A stretch of DNA of 5,335 nucleotides from Fimenecus sp964457415 (GCA_964457415.1 CAYWFB010000088.1:1-5335), one strand, 5' to 3'; counted from the stretch's first letter, positions 1 to 5,275 are shown. The notes: a model not told the origin generated them from the letters alone. Numbers and translations: made by a program.

Positions 1-104
1 GGACAGGTCGTAAAAGATTTGATTCGGAAACCTTGCTGAAAGTAATACTGTTTGCTTTTATGGAGCATCGACTAAAAATGGTACTCGTTAGGGAAATTCC
101 CTAA
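1..104 (+). pseudogene. IS1182-like transposase fragment (N-terminal region)
   Basis: The frame starting at position 3 reads TGRKRFDSETLLKVILFAFM and then EH. This resembles the DUF772/InsH-type N-terminal domain of IS1182-family transposases, where a GRK-x-(F/Y)-D-S segment is followed by a hydrophobic helix ending in FAFME and then a GYCSLR-like segment. Here the similarity is lost right after FMEH at about position 68. The remaining codons read an unrelated tail to a TAA at 102-104, inside the palindrome at 88-104. Family members run to about 450-550 residues, so this is a remnant cut off by the window on the left and by a rearrangement on the right. The family call rests on remembered sequence pattern over about 22 residues and is moderate. 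It cannot be a working transposase, because no catalytic DDE residue is present. Confidence 0.55.
88..104. repeat. 17-bp palindrome, left copy of an inverted pair
   Basis: TTAGGGAA-A-TTCCCTAA is an almost perfect 8+1+8 palindrome. Together with the preceding TCG it forms TCGTTAGGG-N5-CCCTAA, which recurs in inverted orientation at 3866-3885. It lies at the junction between the transposase scrap and the minus-strand DUF1653-like gene. Possible roles are an element end, a recombination site, or part of a transcription stop. The sequence alone does not decide between these. Confidence 0.5.
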
Positions 105-110
105 AACCCT

Positions 111-136
111 TTGCCGCCACAGAGCTTCGGCGGCAA
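111..136 (-). terminator. GC-rich hairpin downstream of the DUF1653-like gene
   Basis: TTGCCGCC (111-118) and GGCGGCAA (129-136) form a perfect 8-bp stem with a 10-nt loop. It begins 7 bases beyond the stop codon of the minus-strand gene that ends at 144. On the minus strand the stem is followed by AGGGTTTTAGGG, so the U-tract is short and this is a mediocre intrinsic terminator. The palindrome at 88-104 follows immediately and could reinforce it. Confidence 0.5.
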
Positions 137-143
137 TGTCGCT

Positions 144-854
144 TTATTCAGGTTTGGTTTTGAGCCGACACGCCCCGTCAGCTTCATCCCGCCGTTTCAG
201 TTCGGCGGCAAGGGTGTCTATCATCTTATGCTCAATGTGTTCCACGCTACCACGATTGAGTCCGTGAAGCTCGGCGTACTTTCGTACCGATACCCCGTTT
301 ATGTAACGCTCGGAAAAATAGTCGGCAAATTCTTTCAGCACCGATTTTAAACAGCCATTTATAAAACGGTAGTCCTCCATCATAACGGCATAATCATCTT
401 TTCCTATGCCAATGTAACGGTTGTGTGATTTGCAGAGTTGGTGTCTGTCCCGATCTTCCGTATAGTGTTTGCAAATATCCTTTGCATAATCATAATAGGT
501 GGTGCTTGTACGGAAACGGCGGCTATAATAATCCGCAAAGCGTTCCTTCGGTTTATTTGTGCGGCGAACACCCTCAAAGCCGTCGGCTTCTATATCGAGC
601 CACACCCAATTCGGTGCGGACATTTGCGTTTGACGGGTAAAGAGCCGCACCGTCTTTCCGTTGTGCTTGACCTTTGCATTAAAATCTTTCAAGGGCATTG
701 TAACATACTGATTCTTGTCCTTGTAGGTAACGTAATAAAAAATGACGGTATCCTCTTGGCTCTCATAATCCTTTGCCGTTGTTACAACAAAGATGTGTTT
801 TCCGTCATAGCGTTTATAATAACCGGCAAAGACACGCCTTTCTTTTTCAGCCAT
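144..854 (-). CDS. DUF1653-like domain protein with C-terminal helix-turn-helix (hypothetical, mobile-element type)
   Basis: A 236-residue protein. Residues about 10-75 follow the DUF1653 pattern: a G-Y-Y-x-R-Y-x-G-K-x-I/F opening, a central strand of the VIFYYVTY type, and a closing PLKDFNAKV...GKTVRLF. The middle (about 80-175) is rich in Tyr, Arg and Asp and I do not recognise it. Residues about 188-212 (VSVRKYAELHGLNRGSVEHI) look like a sigma-region-4/LuxR-type helix-turn-helix, so DNA binding is plausible. The open frame extends upstream to 917, but I choose ATG 854. On the minus strand GGAAAGGA precedes it by about 9 nt, and a TATAAT box lies at 890-885, downstream of the longer start. 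Such proteins are familiar as cargo or accessory genes of Clostridial mobile elements. Function is unknown. Its divergent position next to an operator array makes a regulatory role possible, but that is inference. Confidence 0.75.
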   Translation of the reverse strand: MAEKERRVFAGYYKRYDGKHIFVVTTAKDYESQEDTVIFYYVTYKDKNQYVTMPLKDFNAKVKHNGKTVRLFTRQTQMSAPNWVWLDIEADGFEGVRRTNKPKERFADYYSRRFRTSTTYYDYAKDICKHYTEDRDRHQLCKSHNRYIGIGKDDYAVMMEDYRFINGCLKSVLKEFADYFSERYINGVSVRKYAELHGLNRGSVEHIEHKMIDTLAAELKRRDEADGACRLKTKPE

Positions 855-884
855 AGGCAACCGTCCTTTCCGTAGAATAAATTT

Positions 885-890
885 ATTATA
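885..890 (-). promoter_or_regulatory. Putative -10 box for the DUF1653-like gene
   Basis: On the minus strand the sequence reads GATG-TATAAT-AAATTT. The TATAAT is a perfect sigma-A -10 element and would give a leader of roughly 25 nt before ATG 854. No good -35 hexamer sits 16-18 bp upstream (CTTTAA is the best match at 17), so the promoter may be weak or activator-dependent. Its position argues against the longer upstream start at 917. Confidence 0.45.
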
Positions 891-937
891 CATCATCGAA
901 AACAAAATTAAAGACATAAATGATGAATTTTAGTTGT

Positions 938-1011
938 TGGTGCAAATAACTTCGTTAATTGAACATAAAATGGTGCAACAAACTTTTGAAATTGCTTGAA
1001 AATTGGTGCAA
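938..1011 (+). repeat. Three TGGTGCAA direct repeats at exact 33-bp spacing (operator-like array)
   Basis: TGGTGCAA occurs at 938-945, 971-978 and 1004-1011, giving two start-to-start distances of exactly 33 bp, about three helical turns. The first and third copies are preceded by T (TTGGTGCAA) and the second by A. Copies 1 and 2 are alike across the whole 33-bp unit: besides the core they share AACTT at unit positions 11-15, AATTG at 20-24 and AAA at 30-32. Copy 3 keeps only the core and lies between the -35 and -10 boxes of the ATPase promoter. Same-face spacing plus promoter overlap is what a cooperative repressor array would look like. The binding protein is unknown; the divergent HTH protein is a candidate. 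Confidence 0.7.
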
Positions 1012-1024
1012 GTTATGCTATAAT
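996..1024 (+). promoter_or_regulatory. Sigma-A promoter with extended -10 for the ATPase/R-M operon
   Basis: TTGAAA (996-1001) and TATAAT (1019-1024) are separated by 17 bp, and TG at 1016-1017 gives the extended -10 form TGCTATAAT. This is close to consensus and should be strong unless repressed. Transcription would start near 1031, leaving a leader of about 23 nt. The third TGGTGCAA repeat occupies 1004-1011 in the spacer, so any protein bound there should block RNA polymerase. Confidence 0.8.
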
Positions 1025-1053
1025 ACACATATCATATCCTTGGAGGTTTATCT

Positions 1054-2415
1054 ATGGAACGAATTGCTCTGCAAAAACTGATAGATTGGAATAACAACAA
1101 ACGTAAGAAACCGTTGATTGTTTGGGGTGCAAGACAGGTTGGCAAAACCTATCTTGTAGAAGAACTTTTCGCTAAAAAGTATTATAAAAACAACTACATC
1201 TATATTGATTGCAAAAAAGAAGACGAGATCCGTGAGTTCTGTTCCAAAACCGCCAATGCAGAAAAAATTATCGAATATATTTCCTTGCGCAAAGGAAAAC
1301 AAATTAACGAAAAGACTTTGTTGATCTTTGACGAAGTGCAGGAATGCCCTAATATTATTTCTTCTCTCAAGTATTTTTGTCAGGACTACAGAGAAATTCC
1401 CGTCATTGCAACGGGATCGATGGTTCGCATAAAGCTTCAAAGGGAAACGCATAAAAGAGGTTCAAAGGAAAACGATAAATTCCTTTTCCCCGTAGGAAAA
1501 ATTAATCAGATAACGATTTATCCTATGACCTTTGATGAGTTCTTAATGAATAGCAATAAAATGCTTTATGATGCTATTAAAAAGGCTTACGAAAACAAGC
1601 AACCGCTTGATAATCAAATTCACGAATTGGCAATGGAGCAGATATATAAGTATCTGCTTGTAGGTGGTATGCCCGAAGCGGTTGAAGCCTATATTGACGG
1701 AGATAATCTTCTTGAGGCAAGAGAAATTCTCAAAGTCTTGTATGATAACTACCTCTCTGATATGGAGCTTTATCAAGCAAGTCAAGAGGCGGTATTACGT
1801 TCCCGTGTTCTGTTCCAGAACATTTATAGAGAGCTGAACAAAGAATCTAAGAATTTCTCTCCCGGACTTATTGAGGAAAAGAGCAAAACAAGAAATTATG
1901 CAACCTCTATTCAGTGGCTCACAATGGCACACGTTGTTAATCAATCCTTCCAACTGAAAGAACATATTACAACACCGCTTATGCCGGATAGCGAAAGCAG
2001 TTTCCGTCTGTTCCTCGGTGATATTGGTATGTTCTCGTATCAAAGTGGCATCAATGCGGCTTCGTTTGTGTCGAGCGAAAGAGATAATACCTTGTCGGGA
2101 ATATTCTTTGAAAACTTTGTTGCTAATGAATTGATCGCAAAAGAGCATAAATTGTTCTATTGGCGTGGTAAGTCATCTGCTGAGCTTGAATTTATTATTG
2201 AGTCGAACAACAAGCTATATCCGCTTGATGTCAAAAAAGGCAGGGGTACACTTAACTCCCTCGAAAAATTCTCTAATCATAATAAGTTTGAATACGCCAT
2301 TAAAGTTTCTAAAAACAACTATGGCTATAACCCTGAACAAAAACTGCTCACTATTCCGTTTTACTTTATTCCGTTTGTGGCAAAAGATCTTGCAGACGGA
2401 ACAATGGAGATATAA
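1054..2415 (+). CDS. AAA_14 / DUF4143-type ATP-binding protein
   Basis: A 453-residue, apparently complete P-loop ATPase. Residues 25-32 (GARQVGKT) are the Walker A motif. LLIFDEVQECP has the Walker B Asp93-Glu94. ATGS at 119-122 follows where sensor 1 is expected, and a GGMPE motif (204-208) is typical of the family. The C-terminal part (about 340-400) contains GIFFENFVANEL, then WRG, then ELEF and LDVKKG, which matches the DUF4143 PD-(D/E)XK-like fold (acidic residue E379, then D392-x-K394). GGAGG at 1042-1046 sits 7 nt before ATG 1054. The family is widespread and often orphan, and its substrate and role are not established. Here it leads an operon whose next gene is a restriction-modification subunit, starting 40 nt after its stop. 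That context suggests, but does not prove, a defence-related or regulatory role. No frameshift is visible. Confidence 0.9.
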   Translation: MERIALQKLIDWNNNKRKKPLIVWGARQVGKTYLVEELFAKKYYKNNYIYIDCKKEDEIREFCSKTANAEKIIEYISLRKGKQINEKTLLIFDEVQECPNIISSLKYFCQDYREIPVIATGSMVRIKLQRETHKRGSKENDKFLFPVGKINQITIYPMTFDEFLMNSNKMLYDAIKKAYENKQPLDNQIHELAMEQIYKYLLVGGMPEAVEAYIDGDNLLEAREILKVLYDNYLSDMELYQASQEAVLRSRVLFQNIYRELNKESKNFSPGLIEEKSKTRNYATSIQWLTMAHVVNQSFQLKEHITTPLMPDSESSFRLFLGDIGMFSYQSGINAASFVSSERDNTLSGIFFENFVANELIAKEHKLFYWRGKSSAELEFIIESNNKLYPLDVKKGRGTLNSLEKFSNHNKFEYAIKVSKNNYGYNPEQKLLTIPFYFIPFVAKDLADGTMEI

Positions 2416-2424
2416 TTTGATAAA

Positions 2425-2439
2425 CACGCACTCGGCGTG
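2425..2439 (+). other. Short GC-rich hairpin between the ATPase and R-M genes
   Basis: CACGC (2425-2429) and GCGTG (2435-2439) form a 5-bp stem with a 5-nt loop in otherwise AT-rich DNA. No U-tract follows, so it is not a terminator. It lies 5 nt upstream of the AGGAAA ribosome binding site of the next gene. It might tune translation or mRNA processing between the two cistrons, or be chance. Confidence 0.25.
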
Positions 2440-2455
2440 AATGCAGGAAAAATTA

Positions 2456-3418
2456 ATGGCAAAGAACATTGCTTGTCGCACAGAGGATCAAGTAAGAGAT
2501 AGTGCAAAAATTATATTGGGTTTTGATGCAGTTGAAGCAAAAATACAACAAGGTACAGGGCAGATAACAACATTTAATCAGTTGGGGTTTAAGGGAATAA
2601 ATGATAAACCTGATGGTTGGTATTTACCTGATGATCATAATATGCCCGCTATTATACTTGAAACAAAATCTGAAGCAGAGGATATATCCCTTCAAAAGTG
2701 GGTCGATGAGCTTGCGAAAAACTGTAATATCGTTGCAACCAAATACAAACAGGTAGTCGGTATTCTTTATAACGGTATAGATACACGTGTTTTCAAAAAC
2801 AATGCGGAAGAAATCGGTGTTTCATCAACTCTGCAAAGTAAGGTGTACTATATTGCTCTATTCACTAAAAATTCTATAGATAAGCAGCATATTTATAATC
2901 TTACCAAAAGAATCAATGATTGTCTGCATACCGAGTTTGGCATTAAAAATTTATATCACCGAATGATTTTTACCGCTTGTGCTTTGGTTGCTAAAAGATA
3001 TGAAGCAATTTTGATTGAAGGTATGAATTTTTCACTAATGAAAAGTTCCATTTTAAGTACGTTGAATAAATCCTTAGAGGAAAGCAAGCGGCAAAATTTA
3101 AAGTTAGATTTATTGACAGAAGTTTACGCTGAAATAAAAATGAATAATGCTTCCAACCAAGAAGCTATTGATAACTTCATAAAATGGGTTTCCGAAATTT
3201 CCAATTGCGTAAACTCGGATTATTGGAACGGCGAAGAAGTAATGGGCATTTTCTTCAATGAATTTAACCGTTACAAAAAGAAATCCGAAAGTGGACAAGT
3301 ATTTACACCTGACCATATCACCTCATTTATGTACCGTCTTATTGACATAGATCAAAATGATCGAATATTGGATGCTGCTTGTGGTTCCGGTGCGTTCCTT
3401 GTCAAGTCAATAGTTTAA
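2456..3418 (+). pseudogene. BcgI-like R-M A subunit, truncated after methyltransferase motif I
   Basis: A 320-residue product that should be the front half of a combined nuclease/N6-adenine methyltransferase, as in BcgI-type type IIB (or related type IIG) systems, whose A subunits are about 600-700 residues. The nuclease signature is P52-D53 followed by E69-T-K71, a PD-(D/E)XK site at the usual N-terminal position. SGQVFTP (279-285) resembles the motif X region. DAACGSG (306-312) is SAM-binding motif I. The frame then ends at TAA 3416-3418, eight residues after motif I, so the catalytic NPPY-type motif IV and the rest of the domain are missing. I prefer ATG 2456 to ATG 2441 because AGGAAA (2445-2450) is well placed for it, while nothing resembling a binding site precedes 2441. 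A tail of the gene probably survives at 3439-3510. Methylation activity should be absent; whether the nuclease part folds or acts is unknown. Confidence 0.8.
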
Positions 3419-3438
3419 TCAACAAGGTCCTATATAAT

Positions 3439-3510
3439 AGTTCTGTGAGTAGCAACGATAACGGAATTATATCCATTTCCTTAGAAAGTGCAGGGAATAA
3501 CAATGAATAA
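3439..3510 (+). pseudogene. Probable C-terminal tail of the R-M A subunit
   Basis: In a different frame from the truncated A subunit, an open stretch includes NGIISISLESAGNNNE and ends at TAA 3508-3510. That stop overlaps the S-subunit start ATG at 3503 by 8 bases, the overlap expected between an intact M/A gene and its S partner. I infer that this is the original end of the A-subunit gene and that the middle (motif IV through most of the C-terminal half, probably close to 1 kb) was lost. The exact left edge of the tail cannot be fixed from this sequence, since the frame stays open upstream through unrelated coding DNA. Confidence 0.45.
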
Positions 3511-3718
3511 GATTGATACAAGATTTTGGAAAGAATATCGAATTGGCGATTTGTTTGATATTCACCCTACTAAAGCATATAAACTAACAAACAGTTCCCT
3601 TTTCAAGGAAGATGGTGTTAATCCGGTAGTCGTAAATTCGTCGTTTAATAACGGTATAGGCGGTTACACAAATCAACCAGTAACAGAAGAAGGTAATATA
3701 ATAACATTTAGCGATTGA
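3503..3718 (+). pseudogene. S (specificity) subunit, N-terminal half-domain fragment
   Basis: 71 residues from ATG 3503, preceded by AGGGA at 3492-3496 with a 6-nt gap. The translation contains WKEYRIGDLFDIHPTKAYKL, then PVVVNSSFNNGIGGYTN, then GNIITFSD. This is the characteristic opening of a target-recognition domain in type I / BcgI-like specificity subunits, where TFSD is normally followed by a TTSADAIFY-like segment. Here TGA comes directly after TFSD (3716-3718). Full S subunits run to about 340-450 residues, so this is only the first part of one domain. It belongs with the C-terminal piece that starts at once in another frame. The start at 3488 (GTG) is possible but lacks a suitable binding site. 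Confidence 0.75.
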
Positions 3719-3858
3719 ATGCACATATAAAGCGAGATTTTGTAATCAAATTGCCTACAACCGTAGATGGGACACCTGATTATGATTACATGACAGAGTT
3801 TATCAGCAAAATTGAATATCAAAGTTCAAACACTCTTAGAAATTTACAAGCTGTTTGA
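3718..3858 (+). pseudogene. S (specificity) subunit, C-terminal half-domain fragment
   Basis: Reading the frame through 3721 gives KRDFVIKLPTTVDGTPDYDY and then MTEFISKIE, ending at TGA 3856-3858. The R-D-F-x-I-K-L-P...DG-x-P-D-x-x-Y-M pattern marks the end of a recognition half-domain, leading into the spacer helix of S subunits of the same family as the upstream piece. The two fragments abut with a frame change (+2 versus +1), so the central part of the domain, or everything from the first to the second domain, has been deleted. It has no start codon with a ribosome binding site and is unlikely to be translated. Confidence 0.7.
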
Positions 3859-3865
3859 CGAGGTA

Positions 3866-3882
3866 TTAGGGTGTAACCCTAA
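3866..3882. repeat. 17-bp inverted repeat, right copy of an inverted pair
   Basis: TTAGGG-TGTAA-CCCTAA is a 6-bp-arm inverted repeat 8 bp past the end of the S-subunit remnant. The adjacent CGA completes the reverse complement of TCGTTAGGG-N5-CCCTAA seen at 85-104, so the two sites face each other about 3.8 kb apart. Just beyond it is a second hairpin (3891-3920). No target-site duplication flanking the pair is evident. Confidence 0.5.
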
Positions 3883-3890
3883 CGAATTTT

Positions 3891-3930
3891 ACTGTTTATG
3901 GACAGGTTTGTCCATACAGTGTAGTTAGTT
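3891..3930 (+). terminator. Hairpin between convergent transcription units
   Basis: TATGGACA (3897-3904) and TGTCCATA (3909-3916) form a perfect 8-bp stem with the 4-nt loop GGTT. The outer bases ACTG and CAGT extend it beyond a 2-nt bulge. On the plus strand a T-rich stretch follows, but only after about 8 nt (GTAGTTAG, then TTTTTATTTATTTTTT). It could end the plus-strand R-M operon and slow the minus-strand transcript arriving from 3936. The displaced U-tract makes this a weak terminator call. Confidence 0.4.
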
Positions 3931-3935
3931 TTTAT

Positions 3936-4157
3936 TTATTTTTTCAACTTGTTCATTTTTTGTTCATAAAGGAACAATGCAAGCAAAGCAAATACGATTG
4001 TGATTATCACCTTTAAGGGCACCATATGGGTCATAGTTTCTGCAAAATATACATCTATGGGTGCTGATAACTTGATTGGGAAGAACACAAAGCTTAATAA
4101 TAACCACGAAGCTACTGCAGTGCCTATGCCAATTAAAATTTGAGTTAATTTTTTCAT
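3936..4157 (-). CDS. Small two-helix membrane protein of unknown function
   Basis: 73 residues with two hydrophobic segments, about 6-27 (QILIGIGTAVASWLLLSFVF) and about 48-64 (LKVIITIVFALLALFLY). Lysines cluster at both termini (MKK and KMNKLKK). The charge pattern predicts an inserted hairpin with both ends in the cytoplasm and a loop of about 20 residues outside. The ATG is 7 nt after the TGA of the propeller remnant, and the GGGG of the ribosome binding site lies within the last codons of that gene, so the two were translated as a coupled pair. I do not recognise the family. It appears intact, but its upstream partners are broken, so its expression may now depend on read-through from the sigma-fragment promoter. 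Confidence 0.75.
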   Translation of the reverse strand: MKKLTQILIGIGTAVASWLLLSFVFFPIKLSAPIDVYFAETMTHMVPLKVIITIVFALLALFLYEQKMNKLKK

Positions 4158-4164
4158 CGCAGCG

Positions 4165-5055
4165 TCACCCCGCAGTTTTAATTCTGCCGATTTCTTCGAT
4201 TGTTGTCAGGTCATAGGCTACAACATATGTGTCATTCTCATTGTAATAGTCACCATCGTTTACAACAATATAGAAATTATTTTCAACATAGGTTGCGCCT
4301 AATATTCTTGAATTTCCATCCTCAATATTATATCGTGCAACCTCGCAGAGTTCATTATCATCGAGGCGATAACGGATATAACATAAATGAGTTCTGTTCC
4401 TTAAATAATCTCCCACCTCAACATAGCTGTACACTATGAACGGCACTGCAAATTCATTCTCAGAAAGATTGATATACAGTTTATGGTTTTCTGCAACCGA
4501 AGGATAGCATTCCGCTGTGCCACCGGATACTGTAAGCACCGAACTCTCTTTTGGCTCGTAAGGATTTGTAACATCAAAGAGGGATACCTTGCAGTCACCA
4601 TTTGTGCCGGATTCTGTTCCGTCATAGCCCACGCCCACTAAAAGTCCGCCGGCTATGGGATGAAGATACTCTGAAAATCCGGGGATTTTAAGTTCACCCT
4701 TTACCGTCGGATTTTCGGGGTCACTCAAATCTATTACGAACAAGGGGTCTGTCTGGCGGAATGTTACCACATAAGCCATATTGCCCACAAAGTGTACAGA
4801 CTGAATTGTTTCGCCCTTTGCCAAATCCTCGACCTTGCCCATACACTTGTAATTTACGCCCGTGTCGGTGTATTCAAAGCGATAAATTTTTGTGATTTCC
4901 TGTGCCTGCTCATCATAATCCGTCTCGCTGATAAACAAACCCTTTGCAGAGGCGTAAAGTTCATCACAATCACCGAGAATTGCTTCGCAAGAGGGCTCTG
5001 TACCATTCTGCACATCAAGAGCCGTTATAACCGCATAGCTTGTTGAAGAACTATA
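4165..5055 (-). pseudogene. Beta-propeller protein (Beta_propel / PF09826 type), C-terminal part
   Basis: The minus-strand frame is recognisable from about 5055 (YSSSTSYAVITALDV) to TGA at 4165. Its centre carries family hallmarks: VHFVGNMAYVVTFRQTDPLF, then VIDLSDPENP, then KIPGFSEYLHPI and a GVGYDG turn. These match the secreted or membrane-anchored Beta_propel proteins common in Firmicutes and archaea, usually about 600-700 residues with an N-terminal signal or membrane anchor. Only about 295 residues remain, with no anchor. The frame stays open up to 5091, but the upstream part is the sigma gene read out of frame. The only in-frame starts, such as GTG 5013, have no ribosome binding site. 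I conclude that a deletion removed the N-terminal half and joined the rest to the sigma gene. Translation would need reinitiation after the sigma fragment's stop at 5025, which looks unlikely. Confidence 0.8.
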
Positions 5056-5165
5056 CTTAAAGCAAAGCGGTACATATCGGCAGAATATTCCTCATAAAGA
5101 GTACCGAAAGCAGCCTTATCGCCGCCCATTGCCGCGAGAACGGTATTTTTCAGTTCCTTTCTCAT
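5025..5165 (-). pseudogene. ECF-type sigma-70 factor, N-terminal fragment
   Basis: The frame from ATG 5165 encodes 46 residues, including GGDKAAFGTLYEEYSADMYR and then FALSIV, before an unrelated tail and TAA at 5025. The A-F-x-x-L-Y-x-x-Y-x-x-x-x-Y-R-F-A pattern is the start of sigma region 2 of ECF factors. The usual continuation (the DAEDAVQ-like core-binding helix, then region 4) is absent. GGAGG (5177-5173) lies 7 nt before ATG 5165. The alternative ATG 5171 is only 1 nt from it, so 5165 is the start. ECF sigma genes next to Beta_propel genes are a recurrent Clostridial arrangement, and here the two have been merged by deletion. The product cannot act as a sigma factor. Confidence 0.75.
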
Positions 5166-5177
5166 AATCATACCTCC

Positions 5178-5191
5178 ATTCGTTATCGAAT
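5178..5191. repeat. Short inverted repeat just upstream of the sigma ribosome binding site
   Basis: ATTCG-TTAT-CGAAT has 5-bp arms and a 4-nt spacer and abuts the GGAGG of the sigma fragment in its predicted leader. It could be an operator half or a small mRNA hairpin that limits ribosome access. It is short enough to be chance in AT-rich DNA. Confidence 0.25.
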
Positions 5192-5220
5192 GTGCTAAAA
5201 ATCCCTTTCGTAATATAAAA

Positions 5221-5245
5221 GTAGCAAAATCTTAAAAGTGTTTCA
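5221..5245 (-). promoter_or_regulatory. Possible ECF-type promoter of the sigma fragment
   Basis: On the minus strand TGAAAC (5245-5240) is followed after 15 bp by CTAC (5224-5221). TGAAAC is the classic ECF -35 element (sigma-W-like), and ECF genes are often autoregulated. The -10 is not a textbook CGTC/CGTA and the spacing is 1 bp short. A sigma-A alternative, TATATT at 5217-5212, has only a poor -35 (CACTTT). If the promoter is ECF-dependent, loss of the sigma gene should silence this operon. Confidence 0.3.
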
Positions 5246-5275
5246 AGAATTTTGAAAAAATGTGAAAAATTTGTA

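Noticed and set aside
438..875. Long plus-strand open frame opposite the DUF1653-like gene
   Set aside because: It is the antisense of a gene with a clear domain, start and binding site. Its own translation shows no family resemblance and it lacks a good ribosome binding site.
855..917. N-terminal extension of the DUF1653-like protein from ATG 917
   Set aside because: It would start upstream of the predicted -10 box at 885-890, and the good ribosome binding site serves ATG 854.
938..1011. CRISPR array
   Set aside because: The repeated core is only 8 bp, the flanking unit differs between copies, and no cas gene is present. It fits an operator array better.
1048..1452. Minus-strand open frame of 134 residues under the ATPase gene
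   Set aside because: It is antisense to the Walker A/B coding region; the ATPase frame explains the codon pattern completely.
3433..3438. TATAAT as a promoter for the S-subunit gene
   Set aside because: No -35 element lies at 16-18 bp, and the position is probably just past a deletion junction in former coding sequence.
3900..3907. GGACAGGT shared with positions 1-8 as a target-site duplication
   Set aside because: It is only 8 bp, part of the right copy belongs to a hairpin, and neither copy abuts the inverted palindromes.
4792..5046. Plus-strand open frame opposite the propeller remnant
   Set aside because: It is the antisense shadow of a stretch with unmistakable beta-propeller signatures on the minus strand.
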